Assembly (NCBI RefSeq): GCF_950295315.1
Contig: NC_080185.1
Coordinates: forward strand, 41,566,602-41,630,601
Length of the DNA stretch: 64,000 nucleotides
From: Erinaceus europaeus
Lineage: Eukaryota > Chordata > Mammalia > Eulipotyphla > Erinaceidae
Reading direction: 5' to 3'
Shown here: positions 33,326-45,696 of the stretch, piece by piece
Layout of the letters: the number at the start of each line of letters is the position of its first letter
Position numbering within the stretch: position 1 is the stretch's first letter
Program-made: the position numbers and the translations under genes
Notes under the pieces: generated by a model
What the model saw: only the letters and a program-made list of their open reading frames with translations
Told to the model about the DNA's origin: nothing
Databases searched by the model: none

Positions 33326-34140
33326 TTTTTTTTTAAGAAAGGATTAATTAACAAAACCATAGGGTAGGAGGGGTACAACTCCACACAATTCCCACCATCC
33401 AATCTCCATATCCCACCCCCTCCCCTGATAGCTTTCCCACTCTCTATCCCTCTGGGAGCATGGACCCAGGGTCATTGTGGGTTGTAGAAGGTGGAAGGTC
33501 TGGCTTCTGTAATTGCTTGCCCGCTGAACACAGGCGTTGGCTGGTTGGTCCATACTCCCAGTCTGCCTCTCTCTTTCCCTAGTAGGGTGGGTCTCTGGGG
33601 AAGCGGAGCTCCAGGACACATTGGTGGGGTCTTCAGTCCAGGGAAGCCTGGCCGGCATCCTGATGACATCTAGAACCTGGTGACTGAAAAGAGAGTTAAC
33701 ATACAAAGCCAAACAAATTGTTGAGCAATCATGGACCCAAAGCTTGGAATAGTGGAGAGGAAGTGTTAGAGGGATACTCACTGCAAACTCTAGTGTACTT
33801 CTGCTTTCAGGTATATATTTTGCAGTAGTTTATGGATACGTGTGAACATATGCTCTCTCTCACACAGAAACTGGTGTATATCTAAGTTTTGGGACTTTGT
33901 TAGAAAGTGAACTACCTGAGATTAAATTAGAGTATACTATGAAAGGAAAGGTCTCACCCGAGTAATGAAGCTGAAGGGTTGTCATTCCACACATGAAGTC
34001 TCTGGACACAGTCTGAAGTGAAGCATGTTGAGGTGGCAGTAGTTGAATTGATTAGGTTGTGATCGGCAGATGCAATATTTTTTTATATGGATTGGGAGAG
34101 GCATGCGGGAAAGTGGGCCCTATCCAAGGGTTCCAGGACT
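33326..34140 (-). repeat. Family-R element
   Basis: Reverse copy starting at its 3' end (ttttaagaaaggattaatta) and running through the ctggcttctgtaattgcttg and atgaagctgaagggttgtc landmarks to about 34,140. Confidence 0.85.
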
Positions 34141-34159
34141 CCTGTTTGTTTTTTTAATG

Positions 34160-34440
34160 TGTCTGCACTTCATAAGGGGCTGCGTGATTGGTGGCACAAC
34201 CAGGTGAGCACATGTCACCATGCCAGAGACCCAGGTTCAAGCTCCCAGTTCCCACCTGCAAAAGGGGAAGCTTCATGAGTGTTATAGCAGTGCTGTAGGT
34301 ATCTCCCCTTTTCTCGGTCTCTGTCTCTCTCTCTCACCTTCTATCAAGAAAAAGAGAGGAAAAAAATGGACACCTTGAAAGGCAGAGTGGTGCAAGCACT
34401 ACACCAGTGATAACTTTGCTGGCGAAACAACAACAAAAAT
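34160..34440 (+). repeat. SINE D
   Basis: Plus SINE D with a diverged head and a CAACAACAAAAA tail. Confidence 0.65.
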
Positions 34441-34735
34441 GAAGACTGTTCTCCCCCACATAACCACAGTGATGTCCAAGCATCTTAATGGCAGTGAAGG
34501 TATACTGGCACCATCACAGATTTACCTGTGTTCTGAATCTCCTCGTTGACACAAGATTTTATGGTGATTGGGGAAACATGACATTGCCTCACTGCAGATA
34601 ACACCCGAATGGTCATTCCAGTCATGAAGAAAGAAATCACCTGAAAAAAGGCATCATCTATTCACGGTAAAAGACTCTCTAATGCCTCAATAAAGAATTT
34701 TTTTAAAAGACTCTCAATAACAGGCTGATGAAATA
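34441..34735. other. No gene; possible old L1 tail
   Basis: A stretch near 34,665-34,700 (ggtaaaagactctctaatgc, then aataaag and an A-run) resembles L1 3' UTR. Otherwise nothing is recognised. Confidence 0.35.
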
Positions 34736-35380
34736 GTTCATTTGAATAGTGTGTGGCTTTGCCATGTACACAACCCAGTTTCGAGCCCAGTCCCCACTGC
34801 TTTAGAGGAAGCTTCAATGCTGTGGTCTCCTTTGCTCTCTTGTTCTCTATGTCTGCCTTTCCATCTCTATCCAAAAGGGGAGAAAAAAAAAGAAAGGAAG
34901 GAAGGAAGGAAGAAAGAAAGAAAGAGAGAGAGAGAGAAAGAAAGAAAGAAGAAAGAAAAGAAAGAAAGAGAAGAACAATATATATATATATATTTTGCCT
35001 CCAGGGTTATCACTGGGGCTCAGTGCCTGCACTATGAAACCACTGCTCCTGGAGGCTATTTTTCCCCTTTTGTTGCCATTGTTGTTTATCATTGTTGTTA
35101 TTATTGTTGTTATTGCTATCATTGTTGTTGGATAAGACAGAGAGAAATCAAGAGAGGAGGGGAATACATAGAGGGGGAGAGAAAGATAGACACCCACAGA
35201 CCTGCTTCACTGCTTGTGAAGTGACCCCCTGCAGGTGGGAGACGGGAGAGGGGGGCAGGGGGGACAGCAGAGGACGGGAGTTCTGGCCTGGCTTGAGCAG
35301 AACTGGATTATTGAGCAGGTCCTTTGTACTTGGTACCATGTGTGCTTAACCGCTTGTGCCACTGCCCAGACCTCTTTCTC
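34736..35380 (-). repeat. SINE C-like piece, GAAA tract and reverse SINE A
   Basis: A SINE-like unit at about 34,736-34,975 ends in GAAA/GGAA repeats. A reverse SINE A follows (about 34,990-35,365) with an unusual G-rich insertion (gggagaggggggcagggggg, near 35,245) in its body. Confidence 0.7.
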
Positions 35381-35699
35381 TTTATTTCTCCCTCTGTATC
35401 TTTCTACCCTCTCAGTTTCTTTCTGTCTCTATTTTTAAAATGTATGCCAGAAGTGGTGAGTTCATCTTGCAGGAACCTGGCCTCAGTGATAACTCTAGGA
35501 GTGAAATAAATAAATAAACAAACAAACAAATAGTGATAACATGAACAGATAGTTCTCCCAAGAAGACATGTACCTAGTGTGGGTGTGAAAATACTTCTTA
35601 AATCCGATAATTTTGTGAAATAATGTTAAATCACTAATAAGAACGTAAAAAGGAGCTACTCAGACAGCTAGTAGGCATATGAAAAAAGCTTAAATTGGG

Positions 35700-35965
35700 A
35701 GTCGTATGTTAGCGCAGTGGGTTAAGAGCAAGTGGCACAAAACACAAGGACCAGTGCAAGGATCCCGGTTCGAGCCCCCGGCTCCCCACTTGCAGGAGAG
35801 TTACTTCACAAGCGGTGAAGCAGGTCTGCAGGTGTCTATCTTTCTCTCCCCCCCTCTGTCTTCCCCTCCTCTCTCCACTTATCTCTGTTCTATCCAACAG
35901 CGATGACAACAATAATAACTACATAAATAAAAAAAAGGAAACAAGAGGGAATAAATATTTTAATT
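35700..35965 (+). repeat. SINE A
   Basis: Plus SINE A with tatgttagcgcagtgggttaa head, ccggttcgagcccc B-box and an A-rich tail. Confidence 0.85.
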
Positions 35966-36029
35966 TTTTTTAAGAAAAATGCTTAAATTCACTGGTTATC
36001 AGAGAAATGCTGATGAAGACAACAATGAA

Positions 36030-36136
36030 ATTTGAGGAGCTAGCATAGTAGTTCTAAGACTCTGAGATCCCAGGTTCAACTCCCAGAACCACCAAGAAGC
36101 CAGAGCTGAGCAGTACTCGGGCCTTTCTCTGTGTGT

Positions 36137-36171
<35 letters not shown>

Positions 36172-36175
36172 AAAA

Positions 36176-36200
<25 letters not shown>
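36030..36200 (+). repeat. SINE C
   Basis: Plus SINE C (agcatagtagttctaagac … agctgagcagtactcgg) with a CT run at 36,141-36,168 and a short (TA)n. Confidence 0.7.
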
Positions 36201-36208
<8 letters not shown>

Positions 36209-36229
36209 TCCCAGCTCCCTCAGCCTTTT

Positions 36230-37095
36230 ATTTTATTTTATTAAATTTTTATTTATAAAAAGGAAACATTGACTAAACCATAGGATAAGAGAGGTACAAC
36301 TCTAGTGGTCAGGGAGGTGGCACAGTGATAAAGTTTTGGACTCTCAAGCATGAAGTCCTGAGTTTGATCCGTGGCAGCACATGTGCCAAAGTGATGTCTG
36401 GTTCTTTCTCCTCCTATCTTTCTCATAGACAAACAAAACCTAAAAAGAGAGAGAGAGAGAGGTACAACTCTACACAATTCCCACCACCAGAACTCTGTAC
36501 CCCATCCTCTCTCCTGATAGCTTTCTTATTCTTTAACCCTCTGGGAGTATGGACCCAACGTCATTGTGGGGTGCAGAAGGTAGAAGGTCTGGCTTCTGTA
36601 ATTGCTTCCCCGCTGAACGTGGATGTTGACAGGTCGATCCATACTCCCAGCCTGCCTCTCTCTTTCCCTAGTGGGGAAGGGCTCTGGGGAAGCAAAGCTC
36701 CAGGGCACATTGGTGGGGTTGTCTGTCCAGGGAAGTCTGGTCGGCAACATGCTAGCATCTGGAACCTAGTGGTTGAAAAGAGAGTTAACATACAAAGCCA
36801 AACAAATTGTTGACCAATTATGGACCTAAAGGCTGGAATAGTGCAGATGAAGAGTTGGGAAGGTGGTCCTCCAGTTTGTAGTTAGCTAGTAGGTATATTT
36901 TAGTTATATTCCCAAGGGCCTGTGGCTATACTAGTTTTTTTTTTTTCTTTTTTCCCTTGAGCCTGAAATCTGATATGCAGGTGGATCCAAGTTATTGTCT
37001 GGGGAGATGATACCATGGTTGGAAAAAGGACCAGAAAGCTGGATCAGGAAAGAGTAGTTCCCAAATATGGGAAAGGGGTATAAGTATTGCTGACT
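36230..37095 (-). repeat. Family-R element, reverse arm
   Basis: A reverse family-R copy whose 3' end is at 36,236. It carries a plus-strand SINE B and meets a plus-strand family-R copy head to head near 37,095. Confidence 0.8.
36305..36455 (+). repeat. SINE B inserted in family R
   Basis: Plus SINE B flanked by a 17-base duplication, agagaggtacaactcta, at about 36,288-36,304 and 36,456-36,472. It landed after the family-R element. Confidence 0.85.
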
Positions 37096-38235
37096 ATAGA
37101 CCAGGGAGAACAGAAGCAAACGTTGGCACAGCTATATACAAATAATGTCAAAGAACATAAATTATGGTGATGTTGTTTATGATACAGAAAATCCTAACAA
37201 AGGATATTTCAAAGTTAACCCAATTGCCAAATAATGTGATTATAGCAATAACTATCTATTGTCTTCTTAAACTTCTTCTTAAAAGACAGCAGGAACCTCC
37301 CACTTCCTCTATAGAGCCTATATTTCCCCAATCCTGGAATTTCTAGGGTGGGGCTCACTTTCCTGCATGCTTCTCTCAATTCATACCAAATGATATTGCA
37401 TCCGCCGACCCCAGCCTAATCAACACAATGAGTACCACCTCAGCATACTTCAGACTGTGTCCAGAGAGATCAGGCATGGAATGTCAACCCTTCACCCTCA
37501 TTACTCGTGTGAGGTCTTGCCTTTCATAGGATTCTCTAATCCCATTCCAGGAGGTTCACTTCCTAACAAAGTCCCAAAACATAGATATAGACCAGGTCCC
37601 GTGAAATAGAGCATATGTTCACATGTATCCATAAATTAGGGCAAAATATATACCTGAAAGCAAAAATACACAATAGTCTGTAGTGAATCAGTATAAAGTT
37701 CATAATGAAATAGTGTCTACTTAGACTTAGATACCCTCCTCACCTACTTCATATTACAGTTCTCCCACTCACTCCAAAGCTAAACTTATCAAAGCACGGA
37801 CGGCAAAAGCTGAATAAGGGCAAGAGACTGGCATACTTTAACGATGACTCTTTAGTGACTATAAGCCCCATCAGCTGGGGCCCTAATCAGGGAGTCCTGA
37901 GATTCCCAAACAGACATGACGGACCTAGACCTTGAATTAATCCCTCTCTCCACTATTACTGGTCATTTCTACCAAGAACAACACAATAGACCCCTTTATG
38001 GGCCCCCATAGGACCTTGCCCTCAACTTGGATCAACAATGGTAGAAAATGTTCCATCCTCCAAAGGGAGGATGGGCAACCTATTCTATGCTACACTTGAG
38101 GAAGACGGGTTCATATTGGGGCAGAATGGAATGTTCCTAGTCATGACCACAGAATGTGAGCTCAGATCTACTGGGATACATAGGCTCCTAAGGTCACATA
38201 GGCTCCTAAGCTGAATATGGGCCCCACATCACATC
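37096..38235 (+). repeat. Family-R element, plus arm
   Basis: The longest plus-strand internal region of family R in the window: accagggagaacagaagc, then atgatattgcatccgccg, then gggcccccataggacc, up to tgggccccacatcacatc. It has no open frame over 70 codons. Confidence 0.75.
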
Positions 38236-38248
38236 AATAAAATATTTT

Positions 38249-38949
38249 TAATACAACAGTGTGATAACACCTCACCCCTGTAAGAATGGCTTCCAACAAA
38301 AAGGACAGAAACAACAAGTGCTCGTGAGGATGTGGGGATAAAGGAACCCTCCTGCACTGCTGGTGGTAGTTCAAATTGGTAAAGTGCTCGCGGGAAACAG
38401 TTTGTTTATTCCTCAAACCTTTAGAAATGGACCCACCATATAATGTGACGATTTTTCTAGAGGGTTACCCAATGAACACAAACACACTTATCCACAGAGA
38501 TCTGTGCACTTCAATGTTCATAACAGCACAATTTGTAGTAACACAAGTCAGGAGATAATCCAAACGTCCAGTAACAATGGTTAACGATGGTTAGAAAAGT
38601 CATGGTCTGTGGTCCAGGAGGTGGCGCAGTGGCTAAGGCACTAGACTCGCAAGCATGAGGTCCTGATTTCGATCCCCGGCAGCACATGTACCAGAGTGAT
38701 GTGTGGTTCTCTCCCTCTCTCTCTCTCTCCTATGTTTCTCATTAATAAATAAATAAATAAAATCTTAAAAAAAAAAAAAAAGAAAAGTCATGGTCTATAT
38801 ACACAATGGAATACTACATAGCTGTATGCTGTGGAGATCACATAATGGTTCTGCAAAAAGACTTTGATGACTGAAGTACCAAAGATTCAAGGTTCAATCC
38901 CTGTTGTCTTCATAAGCCAGACTTGTCCAGTGCTCTGGTAAGAAGAGAA

Positions 38950-38980
<31 letters not shown>

Positions 38981-39125
38981 TCACACAGCTGTAAGAAGTG
39001 ATGATATCTTATCCTTTGCTACATCCTGGATGGAACCTGAAGGAATCTATATTAAGCAAAATAAGCCAGAAGGAGACGGGCAAAAAATCGAATAGTCTCC
39101 CTTATAGGTGGAACTTAAAAAAAAA
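38249..39125 (+). mobile_element. Old L1 ORF2 C-terminal fragment with SINE insertions
   Basis: Diverged from the L1 at 44,540-45,050 but collinear with it (acacctcacccctgtaagaa, then atgttcataacagcacaat, then tatacacaatggaatacta). A SINE B (about 38,605-38,765, flanked by agaaaagtcatggtct) and a SINE C (about 38,830-38,960) interrupt it. Confidence 0.85.
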
Positions 39126-39694
39126 ATGGGAAGGTGTAGACAGCATAATAGTTTTGCTGAGGTTCCAAAGTCCCAGGTTCAATCCCCCTCACAGCCATAA
39201 GTCATAGCTGAGCAGTGCTCTGGTGAAATAATAATAATGATGATGAGAAAACAATGTGGAATCTAAAGAAGTGATACACATGAATTTAAAAAAAAAACAG
39301 CAGAGGAAGCAAACCATTTCTAAGACTTTGTGAGAACTCTGGTGGTTATCTTGGGAAGTGGGAGGGTGGGGGACACAGAAGTTTGGTGGTGTGTGCAATG
39401 TGGAACTACATACCCTGTTATTTTATGATCTTATAACTTACTATAATTACTAATAAAAAAAAAAAGAAATGGAGGGGGCTGGGCAGTGGCACATCTGGTT
39501 GAACAAACACAGCATCATGCGCAAGGACCCAGGTTCAAGTCCCCAGTCCCCACTTGCATGGAGGAAGCTGCACAAGCAGCACTTGTAAAGCAGAGCTGCA
39601 GGTGTCTTTCTACCTCCTCTTGACCTTTCCGTTTCTCTCAGCACTATCAAATAAAAAACATAAATATATAAAAAGAAAAAGGAAAAAAGGAAAA

Positions 39695-39753
<59 letters not shown>

Positions 39754-39770
39754 CCAGGGAAAATACAAGG
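39126..39770 (+). repeat. SINE C, SINE D and (AAAG)n
   Basis: Plus SINE C (about 39,130-39,245), a possible L1 3' end (about 39,260-39,465), plus SINE D (about 39,470-39,660) and an AAAG tract of about 60 bases at 39,693-39,752. Confidence 0.7.
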
Positions 39771-39914
39771 TGACAGACTAGCTGTGGTCTACTGCAGCAG
39801 AACCCAGCACTCAGGAGGGAGTTGGGAGGGGGTCTGAAAAGCAAGTAGGAGCCAGTACATGATGGTGGAGGAAGATGTCACCTGACGATGGCCACGGTGC
39901 ACAGACCACTGTCA

Positions 39915-40345
39915 CTGGGCAATAAGAAACAGTTGAGCACACATATTACTATACACAAGGACCCGGGTTCAAGCCCCCTAGTCCCTGTCTGCAAGGAAGA
40001 AGCTTTACAACTGGTGAGGCAGTACTGCAGCTGGCTCTCTCTCTCTCTCTCTCTCTCTCCCTCTCTCTCTCTCTCTCTCCATGTCACCCTTCTCTCTTGA
40101 TTTCCTCTGTCCTATCAAATAAAATAGAAAGGAAAAATGAAAAATAATAGCTTCTAGGAGCCGTGGATTCGTAGTGCCTGCACCAAACCCATGGTGACAA
40201 TAAAATTAAAAAGGAAAGAAGGAAGAATGTATTAAAGGAAAGGAAAGGAAAGAAATAGAGGAGTGAGAGATAGCTCACATGGGCCAGCACTGCCTTCTTA
40301 TGGATGAGACCCCAGGTTGAGCCCTGGCACCACACAGGAGCACCA
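39915..40345 (+). repeat. SINE D and SINE C-like pieces
   Basis: Plus SINE D (about 39,930-40,200) with a CT run at 40,036-40,079, then a weak SINE C-like unit to 40,345. Confidence 0.65.
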
Positions 40346-40545
40346 AGCCATATGATTGGACAATTCTTCTTCTAGGAGGTTACCCAATGGAAACAAAGAC
40401 ACTTATTCACAGAGATCTATCTGTGCATTCCAATGTTCATAGCAGCACAATTTGTAATAGCACAAAGCAGGAAATAATCCAAATGTCCAATGACAGCTGA
40501 ATGGGTAGAAAACTTGTGATATATATATATTTTGCAGCTGCGTAC
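40346..40545 (+). mobile_element. Old L1 ORF2 fragment
   Basis: Collinear with part of the ORF2 C-terminal region (aggttacccaatggaaaca, then atgttcatagcagcacaat, then aatccaaatgtccaatgac). No frame survives. Confidence 0.8.
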
Positions 40546-40639
40546 TGGAGAAATTCCATAGGTGATGGAGCAGTGGTGTGGTGGCTCTTTGTCTGTATCT
40601 TTGTCTTCCCTTCCCCTCTCTCCAAGAAATAAAGAATTT

Positions 40640-40980
40640 TTTTTCCCTCCAGGGTTATTGCTGGGCTCGGTGCCTGCACCATGAATCCACTGCTCCTGGA
40701 GGCCATTTTCCCCCCTTTTGTTGCCCTTGTTGTTGTAGCATCGTTGTGGTTATTATTATTACAATTGTTGACGTTGTTCGTTGTTGGATAGGACAGAGAG
40801 AAATAGAGAGAGTAGGGGAAGACAGAGAGGGGGAGAAAAAGACACCTGCAGACCTGCCTCACCACCTGTGAATCGACTCCCCTGCAGGTGGGGAGCCGGG
40901 GCTCGAACCGGAATCCCTACGCTGGTCCTTGCGCCTTGCCCCACGTGCGCTTAACCCACTGCGCCACCGTCCGACCCCTG
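40640..40980 (-). repeat. SINE A
   Basis: Reverse near full-length SINE A with a very well-kept head (cccactgcgccaccgtccgac). Confidence 0.9.
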
Positions 40981-41159
40981 AAATAAAGAATTTTTTTAAA
41001 TGAGGCCAGGAAGGTCACTCAGCAGTGTAATCACACATACAAAAGGCCCAGCAATTTATTCAGGGTGCCATGAATAAATAAATTTAGGGGGCTGGAGGGG
41101 AGGGACAAATAGCATGAGATAGATGGGGGAAATAGAGAATTGCTGTGTCCTTGGTCAGT

Positions 41160-41300
41160 GTCCAAGCTGAAAAAAACATGTGGGGGGAAGGGAGCATAAT
41201 GGTTATGCAAAGTGATTCTCATGCCTGAGGCTCTGTTGTTTAATCCCCAGCACCACCAGCCAGAATTGAGCAGTGCTCTGGTAAACTAAATAAATAAATA
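41160..41300 (+). repeat. SINE C
   Basis: Plus SINE C with gcataatggttatgcaaagt, tctcatgcctgaggctct and gagcagtgctctgg. Confidence 0.8.
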
Positions 41301-41454
41301 ACACCATGGGAACACTTACGGGTGCTTGTGTCGTAGGATGCACTCGAGAGTTCTGTGAGCTAATGAATGCACCCCGCTGCCTCATCCTCTTCAACAAACT
41401 GTGTACAGTCAATCCTTGGCATATCTTCTCCGTTCAAAAACACAACCTTTTCTT

Positions 41455-41700
41455 TCTGTTTTTAAGATTGATTTTTCAAACTCTTGTTTTACGGTCCACA
41501 GTAAAATACAGTAGTTAGTACGCATGTGACGTTTCTCAGTTTTCCACATAACACTGTAACCTCCCCACCGCCACCACATAGGTTCTCTTCCGCCATCATG
41601 TTCCAGGACCTAAACACTCCCTCTCATCCCAGAGTCCTTTACTTTGGTTCAATATGCAAATTTCAGTCCAAGTTCTGCTTTGAAATACAAACTTTTTACT
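41455..41700 (-). mobile_element. L1 3' UTR fragment
   Basis: Reverse complement of the same L1 3' UTR as 12,277-12,477: tacggtccacagtaaaatac, then cagttttccacataacac, then cccagagtcctttactttgg. Confidence 0.7.
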
Positions 41701-41749
41701 TTACCCACATGCCTTACATCTGACCACTAGTGTCTTGTGGTGGGGTGTT

Positions 41750-42895
41750 CCCTAGCCTGGGTGGCAGCACAGTGAATAAAGTGTTGGATTCTCAAACATG
41801 AGGTCCTAAATTTGAGCCCCAGAATCACGTGTGCCAGAGTATGCTTTGATTCTCTCTCTCTCTCTCTCTATCTCTATCTCTCTATCTCTCTCTCCCTCCC
41901 TCCCTCTCTCCCCCCTCTCTCATAAACATATAATCTTATTTTTTAATATTTTCCACATTATTTATTTATTTATTTATTTATTTTGGATAAGACAGAGAGA
42001 AATCTAGATGGGAAGGGGAGAGAGAGACAGAAGCAGAGACAGAAAGACCGGCAGCAATACTTCACCACTCTTGTGAAACTTCCCCCCATGCAGATGAGGA
42101 CTGGAGGCTTGTACCTGGGTCCTTAGACACTGCAATGTGTGAGCTTAACTAGCTGTGCCACCACCTGATCCACTGGTTCCCCTAGTTCACCTGGTAGACT
42201 GTATATGTTACCATACATGAGGACCTGAGTTCAAGCCCCTGGGCCCCACCTGCAGAGAAGAAACTTCACAAGCCATGGAGCAGTGCTATAGGAGTCACTC
42301 CTCTGTCTCTGTCTTCCTTTCTGTCTCTCACTCAATAGCAAAATGGGGGGCATGAGCCAGACAGTAGTGCACCCAGTTGAGCACACATTACCATAAGCAA
42401 GGACCTGGGTTCGAGCCCCACTCCCCACCTGCAGGGAGAAAGTTTCACGGGTGGTAATGCAGGTCTGCAGGTGTCTCTCTTCCTCTCTCCCTCTCTATCT
42501 CCCCACCTCAATTTCTCTCTGTTCTATCCAATAAAAAGGAAAAAGGCTAAATGACCACTTGGAACAGTAGATTTGTACTGTCAGCACTGAGCCCCAGAAA
42601 TAATAAGCCTGGTAGCAACTTAAAAGAAAGGACCCGCTCCCCACCTGCAGGGGAGTCACTTCATAAGCGGTGAATCAGGCCTGCAGGTGTCTGTCTTTCT
42701 CTCCCCCTCTCTGTCTTCCCCTCCTCTCTCCATTTCTCTCTGTCCTATCCAACCACAATGACATCAGTAACAACAATAATAATAACCACAACAATGATAA
42801 AGCAACAAGGGCAACAAGGAGAAAAATAGTCTCATGGTGCAGGCACCGAGCCCCAGTAATAACCCTGGAGGCAAAAAAAAAAAAAAAGGTTGATA
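41750..42895 (+). repeat. SINE cluster B, D, D, D, A
   Basis: Plus SINE B (about 41,755-41,940), reverse SINE D (about 41,960-42,175), two plus SINE D copies (about 42,185-42,345 and 42,355-42,620) and a plus SINE A lacking its head (about 42,630-42,890). Confidence 0.75.
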
Positions 42896-43403
42896 TAAAA
42901 AAAGAAATAAAAAGAAAGGAAAAAATGGTCACTGGGAACAATAGAGTCATGCAGGCACAAAACCCAGTGGTAATCCTGACGTGGAAAAAGGGGGCTATTT
43001 CACTAGCCTCCTATCTCCCTATTTTCCTTCCTTTCTCTCGTCTGACCATTTCCCACTAGGAATCAGAGTAACTAGATAGTTAAAATGTGAATTACACTAT
43101 GTCACACCACAGTTGTACTTTTATAGTGTTTGTTTCCTATTGAACCCAGAAGAAAGTGGTCACTGAGAATAAGCACTGACTGACTGACTCAACTCACGTT
43201 CACTATTACCACATAATTATTTTTTTCTAGGAGGAAAATGGTAGATCTAGAGAGAGAATCTATCTGCTGAATGAAATGAACTCTCTCCTGGCTTGTATCT
43301 GGGTGTAGAGCCCAGACATGAAATGAACAAAGCAGGCTCTTTATTTTTTTTTAAGATTTTTTTACATTTATTTATTTATTTATTTAGGAAAAAGAAGAGA
43401 GAG
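42896..43403. other. No gene; SINE tail remnants
   Basis: A/T-rich sequence with SINE-tail and SINE-head scraps (42,925-42,990; 43,340-43,400). No coding signal. Confidence 0.45.
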
Positions 43404-45098
43404 ACAGAAATCAATGTACAAAAATCAGTGGCATTTCTCTATGCAAACACTAAAACTGAAGAAGACATCCAGAAATCACTCCCATTCACTGTTGCAACAA
43501 AATCAATAAAATACCTAGGAGTAAAGCTGACCAAAGAAGTGAAAGACTTGTATGCTGAAAACTATGAGTCACTCTTCAAGGAAATAGAAACTGATACCAA
43601 GAAATGGAAAGACATCCCATGCTCATGGATTGGAAGAATAAATATCATCAAAATGAATATGCTCCCCAGAGCCATATACAAATTTAATGCAATACCCATC
43701 AAAGTTCCACCAAGCTTCTTTAAGAAAAAAGAACAAAAACTACAATCACTTATATGGAACCAGAAATCACCTAGAATTGCCAAAGCCATCCTGAGGAAAA
43801 GAAACAGAAATGGAGGCATCACACTCTCAGATCTCAAACTATATTATAAGGCCATCATCATCAAAACAGCCTGGTACTGGAACAAAAATAGGCACACAGA
43901 CCAGTGGAACAGAATTGAAAGCCCAGACCTAAGCCCCCATACCTATGGACATCTAATTTTTGATAAGGGGGCCCAAAGTATTAAATGGAAGAAGGAGGCT
44001 CTCTCCAATAAATGGTGCTGGGAAAACTGGGTTGTAACATGCAGAAGAATGAAATTGAGCCACCTTATCTCACCAGAAACAAAAATCAACTCCAAATGGA
44101 TCAAAGACCTGGATGTCAGACCAGAAACTATCAAATACTTAGAGGAAAACACTGGTGGAACACTTTCCCACCTAAACCTCAAGGACATCTTTGATGAAAC
44201 AAACCCAATTTCAAGCAAGACTAAAACAGAAACAAACCAATGGGACTACATCAAATTGAAAAGCTTCTGCACAGCCAAAGAAACTATCACACAAAGAGAC
44301 CCCTCGCAGAATGGGAGAAGATCTTCACATGCCATACATCAGACAAGAGACTAATCACCAAAATATACAAAGAACTCAGCAAACTTAGCACCAAAAAAGC
44401 AAATGACCCCATCCAAAAATGGGCAAAGGATATGAACAAGACATTCACTTCAGAGGAGATCCAAAAGGCTAACAAACATATGAAAAACTGCTCCAGGTCG
44501 CTGATTGTCAGAGAAATGCAAATAAAGACAACACTGAGATACCATCTCACTCCTGTGAGAATGGCATACATTAAAAAGGACAGCAGCAACAAATGTTGGA
44601 GAGGCTGTGGGGACAGAGGAATCCTTTTGCACTGCTGGTGGGAATGTAAATTGGTCCAGCCTCTCTGGAGAGCAGTCTGGAAAACTCTCACAAGGCTAGA
44701 CATAGACCTTCCATATGACCCAGTAATTCCTCTCCTGGGGATATACCCCACGGATTCCATAATGCCCAACCAAAAAGATATCTCTACATCTATGTTCATA
44801 GCAGCACAGTTCATAATAGCTAAAATCTGGAAGGAACCCAGATGCCCAACAACAAATGAGTAGCTAAGAAAGCTGTGGTACATATACACAATGGAATACT
44901 ATGCAGCTATTAAGAACAATGAGCCCACCTTATCTGACCCATCTTGGACAGAGCTAGAAGGAATTATGTTAAGTCAGCTAAGTCAGAAAGATAAAGATGA
45001 GTATGGGATGTCCCCAATCATCAACAGAAGTTGAGAAAGAAGAACAGAAGGGAAACTAAAAGCAGGATCTGATTAAATTGAGAGCAGGGCACCAATGT
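43404..45098 (+). mobile_element. 5'-truncated L1, ORF2 C-terminal third (host of nested L1)
   Basis: Encodes the ORF2 region from [16 protein letters not shown] sequence through [30 protein letters not shown], the Cys-rich [18 protein letters not shown] motif and IYTMEYYAAIKNN. The frame is broken once near 44,290 (two overlapping frames, 43,293-44,354 and 44,240-44,863) and by a stop at 44,861. After ORF2 its 3' UTR starts and is interrupted at 45,098. It resumes at 47,680 and runs to about 47,800 (the gtgggaatggtgtttatg end). The element is inactive. Confidence 0.9.
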
Positions 45099-45113
45099 AA
45101 AAACCCTGTGGTG
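45099..45113. repeat. Target-site duplication of the nested L1, left copy
   Basis: aaaaaccctgtggtg, identical to 47,665-47,679. On the cut strand the site reads TTTTT/AC, close to the L1 endonuclease preference TTTT/A. Confidence 0.9.
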
Positions 45114-45696
45114 GATCAACTAGGAATACCAAAGGAGACCACCCGGACCGAAACAAGACAGGACTAGAATGACCACAGAAACCCAGTAAATCACCCGTGA
45201 GTACAAACACGCGTGGCTGGTGACAGAGAGGAGAGAGGGGCCTAAGGAGAGATTAAGTGACTGCTAACAGTTCGACAGTTTGTCAGTGGAGACACCACCT
45301 CCAGTCTGCTCCACCAACAAGGGGACAGCTGAAGGGAGGAAAGGACTCCCCAGAGACTCACCAAGTACAACTCTGAGTCCCCATTGCTACTACCCTCAGA
45401 ATCTGGAGCAGCAACAGGGAGGGACACCAGGGCACAGAGATCTAACCGGGAAACTCAGGAGAAGACCTATACCTCGGTGGCATAGCTGAAGGGCTGTGAA
45501 AGTCTCTTTGCATAACCACTGGATTACCTCTGCCACACCCTGCTTTATCTCTTGGTCAGGAGTCATTGATTAAGCCAAGAAGCCTATTGATAGTTTAAAA
45601 GCCCTCAGGCTACCATAGCCTACAGGGGGAAAAAAAAAGGCTTTTACACCACTGAACTCCAACTCAGGGATTGAAAAACCTCTTAACTTATATAAA

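Noticed and set aside
43293..44354. A 353-codon frame that might be taken for a host reverse-transcriptase-related gene.
   Set aside because: It is L1 ORF2, frameshifted near 44,290 and truncated at its 5' end, with an L1 3' UTR behind it.
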